The notes: generated by a model from the sequence alone, not told the origin. A stretch of 64,000 nucleotides of DNA from Amycolatopsis sulphurea (GCF_002564045.1 NZ_PDJK01000002.1:4278001-4342000); one strand, 5' to 3'; positions 32,623-42,531 are shown, counted from the first letter of the stretch. Translations and numbers: made by a program.

Positions 32623-35600
32623 ATGATCGCCTCGTTCACATCACGTCCATCGCGTTCCGCCTGCACTTGAGCGGCCAGCACGCGCTTGTAGTCCTTGGGC
32701 ATGACCTTCCCGAATCGGTCGACGGCCGCGTCCCAGTCCGCGAGCAGCTCGCGGGCGACGGCGGATTCCGTTTCGTTGTAGTGCTTTTCTATCGTCTCAC
32801 GGAGGAAGCCGGCGTCTTCGGAATCGAGCGGATCCAAGTCCACCATCTCCGGGTTCACCCGGTGCGCCGGCAGGTCGAGCACGTACGCGACGCCGCCGGA
32901 CATCCCGGCCGCGAAGTTGCGGCCGATCCCGCCGAGCACCACGATCCGGCCGCCGGTCATGTATTCGGCGCCGTGGTCGCCCACGCCCTCGACCACGGCC
33001 AGCGCGCCCGAATTCCGCACGCAGAAGCGCTCGCCGACCTGTCCGCGGAGGAAGATCTCCCCGCCGGTCGCGCCGTAGCCGATCACGTTGCCCGCGATGA
33101 TGTGGTTCTCCGCGGCCGCCACCACCGGCGATTCCTTCGGCGGGCGCACCACGATCCGGCCGCCGGACAGGCCCTTGCCGACGTAGTCGTTGCCGTCGCC
33201 GTGGAGCCGCAGGGTGATGCCCTTCGGCACGAACGCGCCGAACGACTGGCCCGCGGTGCCGGTGAACGTGATGTCGATGGTGTCGTCGGGCAGCCCTTCA
33301 CCGCCCCACTTCTTCGTCAGCTCCGAGCCGAGCATGGTGCCCACGGTCCGGTTGACGTTGCGCACCGGCAGTTCCAGCCGCACCTTGTCCCCGGCGGCCA
33401 GCGCGCCCTCGGCGAGCTGGATGAGGGTGTTGTCCAGCGCCTTGTCCAGCCCGTGATCCTGCTTCACCTGCTGGTGACGCGCGCCCGTCGGGGCCATCGC
33501 GGGCACGTGGAAGATCGGCGACAAGTCCAGCCCGGCGGCCTTCCAATGCGCCACGGCCTTGCGCTTGTCCAGCACCTCGGCGTGCCCGACCGCCTCCGCG
33601 ATCGACCGGAAACCCAGCTGTGCCAGGTATTCCCGGACCTCCTCGGCGATGAACCGGAAGAAGTTGACCACGTACTCGGCCTTGCCGCTGAACTTCTCCC
33701 GCAGCTTCGGGTTCTGGGTCGCGACGCCGACCGGGCAGGTGTCCAGATGACACACCCGCATCATGATGCAGCCGGACACGACCAGCGGCGCGGTCGCGAA
33801 CCCGAACTCCTCGGCCCCCAGCAGCGCCGCGATCACCACGTCGCGCCCGGTCTTGAGCTGCCCGTCGGCCTGCACCACGATCCGGTCGCGCAGCCGGTTG
33901 GCCAGCAGCGTCTGCTGCGTTTCGGCCAGCCCGAGTTCCCACGGGCCGCCCGCGTGCTTGATCGAGGACAACGGCGAGGCGCCCGTTCCGCCGTCGTGGC
34001 CCGAGATCAGCACCACGTCCGCGTGCGCCTTCGAGACGCCCGCGGCGACCGTGCCGACGCCGACCTCGGAGACGAGCTTCACGTGGATGCGCGCGTCCGG
34101 GTTGGCGTTCTTCAGGTCGTGGATCAGCTGTGCGAGGTCCTCGATGGAGTAGATGTCGTGGTGCGGCGGCGGCGAAATGAGGCCGACTCCCGGCGTGGAG
34201 TGCCGGGTCTTCGCGATCCACGGGTACACCTTGCCGCCGGGCAGCTGCCCGCCTTCGCCGGGTTTCGCGCCCTGCGCCATCTTGATCTGGATGTCGTCCG
34301 CGTTGACCAGGTACTCGCTGGTGACGCCGAACCGGCCGCTCGCGACCTGCTTGACCGCGGAGCGGCGCTCGGGATCGTAGAGCCGTTCCGGGTCCTCGCC
34401 GCCTTCGCCGGTGTTGGACTTGCCGCCGAGCCGGTTCATCGCGATCGCCAGGGTCTGGTGCATCTCCATGGAGATCGAGCCGTAGGAGATGGCGCCGGTG
34501 GCGAACCGCTTGACGATCTCGGAGACCGGTTCGACCTCCTCGATCGGCACCGGAGCCCGCTCGCCGAGCTTGAAGTCGAACAGCCCGCGCAGCGTCTGCA
34601 GCTTCTCGGACTGGTCGTCGACGGACTTGGTGTACTCCTTGAAGATCTCGTACTTTCCGCTGCGCGTGGAATGCTGCAGCTTGAACACCGTCTGCGGGTT
34701 GAACAGGTGCGGCTCGCCTTCGCGGCGCCACTGGTAATCCGCGCCCGTCTCCAGCTCGCGGTGGTGCGCGCGGACGCCGTCGACCGGGAACGCCCGCAGA
34801 TGCCGCTGCGCGACCTCGTCGGCGAGGGTGTCGAAGCCGACGCCGCCGAGCCGGGAAGTGGTGCCGGTGAAACAGGTGTCGATCACCTCGGCGCCGAGCC
34901 CGACCGCCTCGAAGATCTGCGCCCCGGTGTAGGAGGCCACAGTGGACACACCCATCTTCGACATGGTCTTGCGCACGCCCTTGCCGAGCGCCTTGATCAG
35001 GTTCGCGGTCGCCTGTTTCGGCGTCACCCCGGGGATCAGGCCGCGGTGCGCCATCTCCTCGACCGTCGCCATCGCGAGGTACGGGTTCACCGCGGCCACG
35101 CCGTACCCGATGAGCAGCGCGATGTGGTGCACCTCGCGGGCGTCGCCCGCCTCCACGATCAGGCCGACCTGCGTGCGGGTCTTCTCCCGGACCAGATGAT
35201 GGTGCACCGCGCCGGTGAGCAGCAGCGACGGGATCGGCGCGTGGTCCTCGTCGACCCCGCGGTCGGACAGCACGATCAGCCGCGCGCCGTCCTCGATCGC
35301 CTCGGACACCTCGGTACGGATCTCGTCCAGCCGCCGCAGCAGGGCCTCGCCGCCGCCGTGCACGTGGTACCGGCCGAGCACGGTGACCGCCTGGAACTCC
35401 GGCAGGTCGCCGTCGTCGTTGACGTGCACCAGCTTCGCCAGCTGATCGTTGTCCAGCACCGGGAACGGCAGCACGATCCGGCGGCACGAGGAGGCGTCCG
35501 CGGCCAGCAGGTTCGGCTCCGCGCCGAGCTGGGTGCCCAGCGAGGTGACCAGTTCCTCGCGGATCGCGTCCAGCGGCGGGTTGGTCACCTGGGCGAACAG

Positions 35601-37142
35601 CTGGATGAAGTAGTCGAACAACGGCCGTGCCCGCGAGGAGATCGAGGCCAGCGGCGAATCGTTGCCCATCGAGCCGATCGGCTCCGCGCCGGTGCGGGCC
35701 ATCGGTTCGAGGATGGTGTCGAGTTCCTCCTCGGTGTAGCCGAAGGACTGCTGCCGGCGGACGAGCGCGGCGTGCAGCGGCACCTCGCGGTCGCGTTCCG
35801 GCAGCTCTTCCAGCCGCAGCAGCCCGGCCTCGGCCCACTCGTCGTACGGGTGCGCGGCGGCCAGCTCGCCCTTGACCTCTTCATCCTCGACGATCCGCCC
35901 CTGCGCGGTGTCGACCAGGAACATCCGGCCCGGTTCGAGCCGTCCTTTGCGGACGATCGAGGACTGGTCCAGCTCCAGCACGCCGACCTCGCTGGCGAGC
36001 ACGACCAGCCCGTCGTCGGTCACCCAGTACCGGCCCGGCCGCAGGCCGTTGCGGTCGAGCACCGCGCCGATCTGCGTACCGTCGGTGAACGCGACCAGCG
36101 CCGGCCCGTCCCACGGCTCCATCAGCGTGGAGTGGAACTCGTAGAACGCCCGCCGCGCGGGGTCCATCTCCTGGTGGTTCTCCCAGGCCTCCGGGATCAT
36201 CATCAGCACCGCGTGCGGCAGCGACCGCCCCGACAGGTGCAGCATTTCGAGCACCTCGTCGAAGGAGGCGGAGTCGCTCGCGCCGCGGGTGATGATCGGG
36301 TAGAGACGCTTGAGATCGCCCGGGATCAGGTCGGTCTCCAGCAGCGCCTCACGGGCGTCCATCCAGTTGCGGTTGCCCTTGAGCGTGTTGATCTCGCCGT
36401 TGTGCGCCACGTACCGGTACGGGTGCGCGAGCGGCCAGGACGGGAAGGTGTTGGTGGAGAACCGTGAGTGCACCAGCCCGATCGCGCTCGTCACGCGCTC
36501 GTCGGTCAGATCCGGGAAGAACCGTTCCACCTGCGGCTCGGTGAGCATTCCCTTGTAGACGATGGTGCGCGAGGACAGGCTCGGGAAGTACAGGTCGTCC
36601 TCGGCCAGCTCGTGCTCGGCGCGCTTGCGCACGCAGAAGGCGGCGCGCTCCAGCTCGAGACCTTCGCGGTTGTGCCGGCGCCCGGCCAGGAACAGCTGGG
36701 TGAAGTGCGGCATGGACTCGGCCGCGGTCGGCCCGCAGTGCGAAGGGTCCACCGGCAGCTCGCGCCAGCCGACCACGCGCATGTCCTCCTCGGCGGCGAT
36801 CCGCTCGATGGTGGTCATCGCCCGGCCGCGGCGTTTCTCGTCCTGTGGCAGAAAGGCGGTGCCCACCGCGTACTGGCCCTCCGGCGGCAGCTCGAAGCCG
36901 GCCACCTCGCGGTAGAACGCGTCGGGCACCTGGATCAGCAGACCGGCCCCGTCCCCGGTGTCCGGTTCGGCGCCGCGTGCCCCGCGATGCTCCAGGTTGC
37001 GCAGTGCGACCAAGGCTTTCGCCACGATCTGATGATCTCGGCGGCCGGTCAGGTCCGCGACGAACGCGACCCCGCAGGCGTCGTGCTCGGACGCGGGGTC
37101 GTACAGGCCACCAGTGGCCGGAGTGCTGGAACTAGGGGTCAC
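32604..37142 (-). CDS. gltB: Glutamate synthase, large subunit
   Basis: A 1512-residue cytosolic enzyme that makes two glutamates from glutamine and 2-oxoglutarate. The class II amidotransferase domain begins LYDPASEHDACGVAFVADL; the cysteine there becomes the N-terminal nucleophile after removal of a short propeptide. The central and FMN domains contain QIKMAQGAKPGEGGQLPGGK and GHDGGTGASPLSSIKHAG. The 3Fe-4S motif C-x5-C-x4-C is CIMMRVCHLDTCPVG. The C-terminal glutamate synthase helix domain has TGGRIVVLGGIGRNFAAGMS. The GTG at 37142 has GGGAGG upstream, so the longer open frame is not used. It is the first gene of gltB-gltD. Confidence 0.96.
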   Translation of the reverse strand: MTPSSSTPATGGLYDPASEHDACGVAFVADLTGRRDHQIVAKALVALRNLEHRGARGAEPDTGDGAGLLIQVPDAFYREVAGFELPPEGQYAVGTAFLPQDEKRRGRAMTTIERIAAEEDMRVVGWRELPVDPSHCGPTAAESMPHFTQLFLAGRRHNREGLELERAAFCVRKRAEHELAEDDLYFPSLSSRTIVYKGMLTEPQVERFFPDLTDERVTSAIGLVHSRFSTNTFPSWPLAHPYRYVAHNGEINTLKGNRNWMDAREALLETDLIPGDLKRLYPIITRGASDSASFDEVLEMLHLSGRSLPHAVLMMIPEAWENHQEMDPARRAFYEFHSTLMEPWDGPALVAFTDGTQIGAVLDRNGLRPGRYWVTDDGLVVLASEVGVLELDQSSIVRKGRLEPGRMFLVDTAQGRIVEDEEVKGELAAAHPYDEWAEAGLLRLEELPERDREVPLHAALVRRQQSFGYTEEELDTILEPMARTGAEPIGSMGNDSPLASISSRARPLFDYFIQLFAQVTNPPLDAIREELVTSLGTQLGAEPNLLAADASSCRRIVLPFPVLDNDQLAKLVHVNDDGDLPEFQAVTVLGRYHVHGGGEALLRRLDEIRTEVSEAIEDGARLIVLSDRGVDEDHAPIPSLLLTGAVHHHLVREKTRTQVGLIVEAGDAREVHHIALLIGYGVAAVNPYLAMATVEEMAHRGLIPGVTPKQATANLIKALGKGVRKTMSKMGVSTVASYTGAQIFEAVGLGAEVIDTCFTGTTSRLGGVGFDTLADEVAQRHLRAFPVDGVRAHHRELETGADYQWRREGEPHLFNPQTVFKLQHSTRSGKYEIFKEYTKSVDDQSEKLQTLRGLFDFKLGERAPVPIEEVEPVSEIVKRFATGAISYGSISMEMHQTLAIAMNRLGGKSNTGEGGEDPERLYDPERRSAVKQVASGRFGVTSEYLVNADDIQIKMAQGAKPGEGGQLPGGKVYPWIAKTRHSTPGVGLISPPPHHDIYSIEDLAQLIHDLKNANPDARIHVKLVSEVGVGTVAAGVSKAHADVVLISGHDGGTGASPLSSIKHAGGPWELGLAETQQTLLANRLRDRIVVQADGQLKTGRDVVIAALLGAEEFGFATAPLVVSGCIMMRVCHLDTCPVGVATQNPKLREKFSGKAEYVVNFFRFIAEEVREYLAQLGFRSIAEAVGHAEVLDKRKAVAHWKAAGLDLSPIFHVPAMAPTGARHQQVKQDHGLDKALDNTLIQLAEGALAAGDKVRLELPVRNVNRTVGTMLGSELTKKWGGEGLPDDTIDITFTGTAGQSFGAFVPKGITLRLHGDGNDYVGKGLSGGRIVVRPPKESPVVAAAENHIIAGNVIGYGATGGEIFLRGQVGERFCVRNSGALAVVEGVGDHGAEYMTGGRIVVLGGIGRNFAAGMSGGVAYVLDLPAHRVNPEMVDLDPLDSEDAGFLRETIEKHYNETESAVARELLADWDAAVDRFGKVMPKDYKRVLAAQVQAERDGRDVNEAIMEAAHG

Positions 37143-37635
37143 GGCTGGCCGCCTCCCAGGGCGTAGGCGCGTTCCTTCACTCCATCGGTGGGGTTCGTCA
37201 CTGAACCGGTTAACGAAGTGGTTCGGAACCGCGATGGTCAGTCGAGAAGGGAAAACCCTCCGCCCGGGACAGGGCAGGAGAGTACGGCCGCACGGCAGTG
37301 GGCGGCAGTCGAGATACTGCACGTCGCTGTACAGGCGTGGTGCGCACGTCGGCCGGCCTTGGTGGTGGTGGGGGCCGTCCGGGCGTGGTGGTGCCGGTCC
37401 CCGGGTTCGCCGGGTCTTATGACGATAGTGTGAAATCGTCGTTATCGACATACGTCGTCGTGTCCACGTGGGAAATGCCACGGTTGTGTTGTCACCCGTC
37501 CGGGTACTCCCATCTGTCGGACCGGGTCTCCCGCCAGCCGGGAGAAGCCCCGCTGACCTGCGGTTTTTCCTTCACCCATCCGGTGGATACCGGCGCGGAC
37601 GACCTGCTTGACTGAACCGGTGAGGCAGCGTGCGC
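37143..37635. promoter_or_regulatory. Divergent region upstream of gltB and the IMPACT-family gene
   Basis: A 493-bp non-coding stretch between divergent genes. It holds an inverted repeat GACGAT-N8-ATCGTC at 37421-37440 and an AACCGGTT palindrome at 37204-37211. Either could be a regulator site for gltBD. I do not see a convincing GlnR box. No gene is supported here. Confidence 0.45.
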
Positions 37636-38262
37636 ATGACTGATCGTTTTCTGTCGGTGGCGGCCGCCGGGCTGCACGAGATCGAGATCCGGCGTTCGCG
37701 GTTCCTGTGCGCACTCGCCCCGGTGGGCCAGGAAACGGCCGCGCGCGAGGCGATCGCGGCCCGTCGCCGGGCCGAACCCACGGCGCGGCACCACTGTCAC
37801 GCCTTCGTGCTGGGTCCGGACGGCCGTACTCAGCGTTCCAGCGACGACGGCGAGCCCGCGGGTACCGCCGGGGTGCCGATGCTCGAAGTGCTGCGCCGCC
37901 GCGGCGTCACCGACACGGTTGCGGTGGTGTCCCGCCACTTCGGTGGCGTCCTGCTCGGCGCGGGTGGCTTGGTTCGGGCATATGGCCAGTCCGTGTCCGA
38001 AGCCCTGGACACGGTCGGCTTGGTGGAGTATCGGCGGCTGCGGCTGTTCGACATCGAGGTGGACTACACCCGTGCCGGCCGGCTGGAGAACGAGCTACGC
38101 GCGTCCTCGTACTCGGTGCAGGAGGCCCGTTTCGAGGCCTCGGCGCACTTCGAGGTCGGCGTGCTGCCCGGCGAGGAGCAGCGGTTCGCCGCCTGGCTGG
38201 CGGAGGCGACCGGTGGCAGCTCAGAAGCGGTGGAGCTGGGGGAGGACTGGGTCCGCGGCTAG
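37636..38262 (+). CDS. IMPACT/YigZ-family protein
   Basis: A 208-residue protein of the UPF0029/IMPACT family, whose bacterial members (YigZ, YvyE) have no firmly established biochemical role. The N-terminal domain has IRRSRFLCALAPV, ARHHCHAFVLG and the hallmark SSDDGEPAGTAGVPMLEVL, then AVVSRHFGGVLLGAGGLVRA. A C-terminal domain of about 65 residues (FDIEVDYTRAGRLENELRAS) completes the usual two-domain length. The ATG at 37636 has GAGGCAGC upstream; a GTG six bases earlier is an alternative. It diverges from gltB and appears to stand alone. Confidence 0.92.
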   Translation: MTDRFLSVAAAGLHEIEIRRSRFLCALAPVGQETAAREAIAARRRAEPTARHHCHAFVLGPDGRTQRSSDDGEPAGTAGVPMLEVLRRRGVTDTVAVVSRHFGGVLLGAGGLVRAYGQSVSEALDTVGLVEYRRLRLFDIEVDYTRAGRLENELRASSYSVQEARFEASAHFEVGVLPGEEQRFAAWLAEATGGSSEAVELGEDWVRG

Positions 38263-38304
38263 CCGCGCCGTGGAAGAGGCTCGGTTGTACCGTGCGGAAC
38301 ACGG

Positions 38305-38902
38305 CGATGGTGCGCGATCACCAGTCGGGTATGCCGGTCGAAGAGATCACGTCGAAGTACTGCTCACCGACGAATACACGCGGAGGCTGTTGGATCGGCT
38401 GACCGGGCACCCGCGCCCCGCGGCCGGTGCGGGGCTCGGTCTCCACACGCAGCTGGCGCTGCACTGCCGGTTGCCTGTCCAAGGGGCAGAACAGCCACGC
38501 AGGCGGGTCGTGACCGGCCGGGGGTGGCGGGGTGAGCGGGTATTGGTGGCGAGGGACACCCTCGGTCGGCCGGCCGCGATCACTAACGGGCTGACGAAGA
38601 ACGTCCACAGCGCGCTGGTGGTCGGCCTCGCGATCGGTGACGGGCCGCCGGCGGAGATCACGGTAGTTGGTAGTGCGGGGGTGCTGGCGAACCTGCGTAC
38701 GTCGTTGCTGGACCTGGTCGACAGCGGTGGGTGTCGCTGATGAGCGGCCGCATCCGACCGGGGCGGCCGACGGACGAGGACTACCGGCTGGCGTCTCATC
38801 CGAAAAGCCCGGCGAGCCGATCCTGGATGACGAGATGAAAGCGGTGGAACGGATCGCCGCTTTCCACTGGCCCAAGGGTGGCGAATCACGGCCCTGCCGG
38901 AG
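38305..38902 (+). pseudogene. Decayed or unrecognised coding stretch
   Basis: Codon use stays actinobacterial, but no complete recognisable protein is present. A short frame at 38307-38402 reads MVRDHQSGMPVEEITSKYCS, resembling the start of a helix-turn-helix segment, then stops. From about 38350 to the stop at 38740 another frame is open, with VTGRGWRGERVLVARDTLG and EITVVGSAGVLANLRTSLLD (GTG 38510 possible). Its stop overlaps an ATG for a 32-residue frame, MSGRIRPGRPTDEDYRLAS. The pattern of short abutting frames suggests one or more genes broken by frameshift, but independent small genes are not excluded. I do not recognise a family. Confidence 0.3.
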
Positions 38903-38904
38903 GA

Positions 38905-39108
38905 ATGGAAGTGACCGGTCCACGTGCCGAGAATCTCGAACGCGACCAGCAGTACGTGGAGCAGCGCCTGACCGTCGGCGAGATCGCAACTCGAGCCGGG
39001 GTCGGCTACCTCAGGGTGTGGGAAGTGCTGAAGCACCTCGGTCTGCTCTTGCCGCCCGGGCACAGGTCCAGCCGTGCCGCGCTACGCCCCGCTGACCGGC
39101 GGGACTGA
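38905..39108 (+). CDS. Small helix-turn-helix protein
   Basis: A 67-residue frame whose centre reads YVEQRLTVGEIATRAGVGYL followed by RVWEVLKHLGLLLPPGHRS. That has the spacing of a resolvase or AsnC-like helix-turn-helix (LTVGEIATRAGV, a turn, then a recognition helix). It contains little else, so it may be a free-standing DNA-binding peptide or the surviving domain of the decayed gene just upstream. The ATG at 38905 is chosen over a GTG-type start 27 bp earlier. A terminator-like hairpin follows at 39119. No function can be given. Confidence 0.4.
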   Translation: MEVTGPRAENLERDQQYVEQRLTVGEIATRAGVGYLRVWEVLKHLGLLLPPGHRSSRAALRPADRRD

Positions 39109-39118
39109 TTTCCCGGTC

Positions 39119-39146
39119 GCCGCACCGGACCCGATACGGGTGCGGC
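39119..39146. terminator. Hairpin between the HTH gene and the EspG operon
   Basis: GCCGCACC and GGTGCGGC pair across a 12-nt loop, just after the small HTH frame and before the convergent EspG-family stop. Confidence 0.55.
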
Positions 39147-39282
39147 GGCCGGGTTCCACACAGCGCGGGATCAGGTGAGTCTTGGTCGTTCCGTTGTCGC
39201 GTCCCTCGGCACATTTCGGAGCGGCCGGGCCGTTCCGCAGGCGCGGCCTTGCGCCGGCCGGGACCGGTTCACCGCCCTACCG

Positions 39283-40035
39283 TCACCCGAGCCCGTCGAG
39301 GGTGAGGTTGAGCGTGTCCACGAGGTTGGTGTGGGTCCCGCTGCAGGCGGTGGCATCTGTCCCGCCGTTGTCGGCGTCACTGGTGAAGGTCAGGATCCGG
39401 CCGGTCCCGGCAAGGTCGTACACCGTCAACGGAGTGCTGCTGGACCGGCCGGGCCCGTTGCGCACCGCGGAGTAGAGCTTGTGCACCGCGGTCCGCTCGA
39501 TCCGCATCAAGTGCCGCAACTCGTCGGCTTTGCCCGACATCTCCGACAGCGGATCGGCGTTGCTCCCGTCGAGATAGGCCGTCGGTGCCCGCAACAGCCC
39601 GATCCGCGCTGGCGGGTACTCCGGCAACGTGTCCACCAGAGCCGCGGTGATGCTGCGCGACAGGATCGGATCGAGCTGGATCGACCGGCCGTCGGTGATC
39701 AACCGGACCGCGTCCCGCCCGGACGCAGCCACGAACACCGCACCGTTGTCGCCGGGGTGACTGCCGAACGCAGTCCAGGCGTACACCTCCCTGCCAGGTG
39801 CTGCGAGCAGCTCCAGAGTCGCCCGGAACTCCGCGGTCAACCGCCCGTCCGGCGTGGCCAGCCTCATCGCAGCGAACCGGGACATCGCCCGCGTACGCCG
39901 CTCCGCGGCAAACTCCGCGGTCGCGTACTCGTCGTCCGGATCCACCACCGCAGGAAGTCCGCCGAGCCCGGCGTCCTGCCACGCGACGAAGAACGCCGGT
40001 CGCGGAACCCGGACCGGTTTGTCGATGATCGCCAT
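39283..40035 (-). CDS. ESX secretion-associated EspG-family protein
   Basis: A 250-residue protein resembling EspG, the cytosolic chaperone that binds PE/PPE-type substrates of type VII secretion in mycobacteria. Features are AEFAAERRTRAMSRFAAMRL, GREVYAWTAFGSHPGDNGAV, then PPARIGLLRAPTAYLDG and a C-terminal region ending NLTLDGLG. It is the last gene of a four-gene minus-strand set with a PPE-like protein, a DUF3558 lipoprotein and a small partner, a combination common in Pseudonocardiales away from the core ESX machinery. No ATPase or membrane components are in the window. Partner binding is inferred from the family. Confidence 0.75.
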   Translation of the reverse strand: MAIIDKPVRVPRPAFFVAWQDAGLGGLPAVVDPDDEYATAEFAAERRTRAMSRFAAMRLATPDGRLTAEFRATLELLAAPGREVYAWTAFGSHPGDNGAVFVAASGRDAVRLITDGRSIQLDPILSRSITAALVDTLPEYPPARIGLLRAPTAYLDGSNADPLSEMSGKADELRHLMRIERTAVHKLYSAVRNGPGRSSSTPLTVYDLAGTGRILTFTSDADNGGTDATACSGTHTNLVDTLNLTLDGLG

Positions 40036-40044
40036 CCGCGCGCC

Positions 40045-41441
40045 TCAACCGCCGATGGTCGGCGGCACCGGCGGCAGCCCCGTACGCGGGTCCAGAATCC
40101 GCCCGCCCTCGTCGTCGGTGATGTCGAACGCGGAATCGTCGTCCACCCCGTATTTGCGCTGGTGTTCCTTGTCTTCCTCGCCCTTACCCCTGCCGCCGGC
40201 GCCCATGCCACCCACCCCAGACGCGCCACGTGAGCCGGCCGAACCCCGCCCGGCAGCACCAGCAGGCCCACGGCCCGCGGCCACTTCCGCGGCGCCCGCG
40301 CCCGAACCGGCGCCCAACCGGCCAGCGCCGCTGCCGCCACGGCCACCCGCACCCGTACCGGAACCACCGTTTCCGCCGCCCGGCCCACCACCGGTCAGGC
40401 CGCCGCCGGGACCGAACCCTCCGACCAGCCCCAGCGACCACGAACCACCGCCGCTCCCGCTGCCCGGCGGCAGCGTCGAGGACGGCACCCAGCCCGGGCC
40501 ACCACCCGGCCCGCCGACCGGGTTGGCCGAACGCGGCGCCCACCCGGATGTCATCGTCCCATCACCCGGCCTGGTGCCCTGCGGATCCGGTCCGGTGCCC
40601 TGCGGATGAAGACCCGGCGGAACCGGCGCACCACCGCCGGGCGGTGCCGCTGGACCACCGGAATACCCCGGAGAGAACGCCGGCGACGGACCGCTGGCAG
40701 CAGGCCCAGGGCCACTCGGCCCGTGCGGCGACGGACCCCGCCCCGGTCCGTGGTCAACCCCACCCTTGCCGGGCTCGGGCGAACCGATCGTCACGTCACC
40801 GCCGCCGAAATCCGACAACTGCCCGTAGTCGATCTTCATACCCTGGCCCGCTGACTGAGCCTGGTCAGCATAGGCCTGGTATTTCGCGAGATTCTGCTGC
40901 CCGACCTCGTTGTAGTCCTTGATCTGCCGCTCGGTGTCGGTCGTCTTCCAGAACGCCATCTCGTCGAAAAAGTTCTTGTGCGGCGGCGTCTCCGGCATCG
41001 GCTGCAGCGACGCTTTCATCTGATCGAACCCATGCGCCACCCCGCTCACCGTCTGCGAATTCGACGTGAATGCCTGCGACGCGGACTCCGACACATCCGC
41101 CAACGGCCGGATCCGCTGCTGCGCCGCATCCGCACCACCACCGGCCACACCGACTCCAAGCCCGAACTCAACCGCTGAACCCGGCCACTGATCTCGGAAT
41201 GCTGCTCAGCCAGCTTCGCAGCCCGCTCGCTGCCACCATGCCACTCCGGCGCGCCCCTGCTCGCCATGACCGCCTTGACCAAGTCCGACTGCGAAACAAC
41301 CTGCTCACCCAGGTTCCCGTGATACAAGTCACCGAACCAGCCACCCACATCCTCAGCCCAGTCCCCCACCCAATCCGCAGCATCCTCCAGCGCATGCCCC
41401 ACCGACTTCGCCGTATCGCCCACCCAATCAAAAAACCCCAT
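40045..41441 (-). pseudogene. PPE-like type VII substrate gene, frameshifted
   Basis: The gene reads in two frames. From ATG 41441 the first frame gives MGFFDWVGDTAKSVGHALED and continues to ISGRVQRLSSGLESVW, about 97 residues. It then leaves the natural frame near 41150. The second frame resumes with GGGADAAQQRIRPLADVSES, followed by about 220 glycine/proline-rich residues and a charged tail ending at 40045. Restoring one base after the TGG codon would join them into a single helix-rich N-terminus plus disordered tail, as in PPE-like proteins. It may be a real mutation or a sequencing error in a GC-rich run. It begins within the stop of the DUF3558 gene. Confidence 0.65.
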
Positions 41442-42073
41442 CACGAACCCGCATTCCGCTTCAAGTTCGCCACCACCACATCAGCGGCACGTACCGTCAC
41501 CTGACAAGGGTCCGTATTACCCTTCTTACTGTCGCTGAGACCGATCGTAACGTCAACTGTTTGCCGATCATTGATACCCACGCTGATCTGGCAGAAATCC
41601 TTCGGATCACCACCACTCGGCGTCACATGCGCGACAGCAGGAAACCCTTGAACCGTCAATTCTTTCCACACCACAGCCTGTGGCTTCGTATTCTCATACC
41701 ACCCGCTCAACCCACTGTTATTCCCCGAGTCGAAGCTTACGTCCAGATTTGCATCGGTATCGAGATTTGACCAAGTGCAGCCCGGCCCGACACCCGAATT
41801 GGTACCCGGCTTGGTCCGCTGAATCTGCCCGAGTGCATCCTTCAGTTGATCAGCTGTCATGCTCTGGCAAGGGTCGCCACCGATCACGGACGCCGGCAAA
41901 GGGTTTGACACCCTCGGGGCTCCGCTGTGCGGCAGACTCTCACCCGGCGACGAGGACGGCGCAGTACTTGTTGTACCGCCCGGAGAAGACGGCGCTTTCT
42001 GTCCGCTACAGCCAACTGCAAGGACTGCCATCGCGCCGATGACCGCGGCGCACCACGTAGCACGATAATTCAT
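41441..42073 (-). CDS. DUF3558-type lipoprotein
   Basis: A 210-residue predicted lipoprotein. The N-terminal signal is MNYRATWCAAVIGAMAVLAV followed by the lipobox cysteine (VLAVGCSG). A serine/proline linker (about 24-60) leads to a globular domain with GDPCQSMTADQLKDALG, GPGCTWSNLD and NTDPCQVTV, the paired cysteines typical of DUF3558 proteins. It is expected to be anchored outside the cytoplasmic membrane; its function is unknown. Start and stop each overlap neighbouring genes by one base, so the four genes are translated as a unit. It has lower GC than the genes around it. Confidence 0.82.
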   Translation of the reverse strand: MNYRATWCAAVIGAMAVLAVGCSGQKAPSSPGGTTSTAPSSSPGESLPHSGAPRVSNPLPASVIGGDPCQSMTADQLKDALGQIQRTKPGTNSGVGPGCTWSNLDTDANLDVSFDSGNNSGLSGWYENTKPQAVVWKELTVQGFPAVAHVTPSGGDPKDFCQISVGINDRQTVDVTIGLSDSKKGNTDPCQVTVRAADVVVANLKRNAGS

Positions 42074-42531
42074 CAGGCGTAACCCCCGGAGGAGGCTGTC
42101 TTGTTCATATCAGTTGCGGCGCTCTCATCGCTGGATTGTGCCAGATGGAGAGCGTCTTCGAGACGCGTGATCAGCTCGTCCACGTAGCCGTGTTCCCTCT
42201 TGATGTGCCCGACGCCATAACCGAATGCGCCCGGATTCCCACCGCCACCGGCTGCGAGAACGTTGAATGCTTTGCTCGCCGGCTCATCAGCGGGTGGCTT
42301 CATCTTGGTGAGCTGTTCCGCTTCCTTGATCATTGCCCACAGGTCGGCGCGGATGCCTTTCGCCTGGTTGAGCATGCTCATGGCCTCGTCCCGACTGAGA
42401 CTGAACCCCTGCCCGCTCGGCCCCAAACCGCCGGGCGCGGCGCCACCACCGCCACCGCCGCCGGTCGGGTCCCAGATATCAAACCCCAGACCATCCAGCC
42501 AGTTGCCAGGTTCCGGCGCAGATTGAACCAC
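42073..42531 (-). CDS. Small helical protein heading the EspG/PPE-like operon
   Basis: A 152-residue protein with a glycine-rich N-terminal segment (about 18-40) and long helices: LSRDEAMSMLNQAKGIRADL and YVDELITRLEDALHLAQSSDE. The helix-turn-helix pattern and place in the operon suggest a WXG100- or EspB-like partner for the PPE-like protein, but no W-x-G motif is clear. The GTG at 42531 has GAGGGG 8 nt upstream. It is the first gene of the minus-strand operon; the next gene starts at its stop codon. Function unknown. Confidence 0.6.
   Translation of the reverse strand: MVQSAPEPGNWLDGLGFDIWDPTGGGGGGGAAPGGLGPSGQGFSLSRDEAMSMLNQAKGIRADLWAMIKEAEQLTKMKPPADEPASKAFNVLAAGGGGNPGAFGYGVGHIKREHGYVDELITRLEDALHLAQSSDESAATDMNKTASSGGYA

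Noticed and set aside
32541..36467. A 1308-codon plus-strand frame opposite gltB
   Set aside because: It is an antisense shadow caused by high third-position GC. It has no domain and begins inside the palindrome, while gltB on the other strand is fully conserved.
37143..37635. A GlnR box upstream of gltB
   Set aside because: GTTAAC and GGAACC fragments are present, but the spacing does not match the known GlnR pattern.
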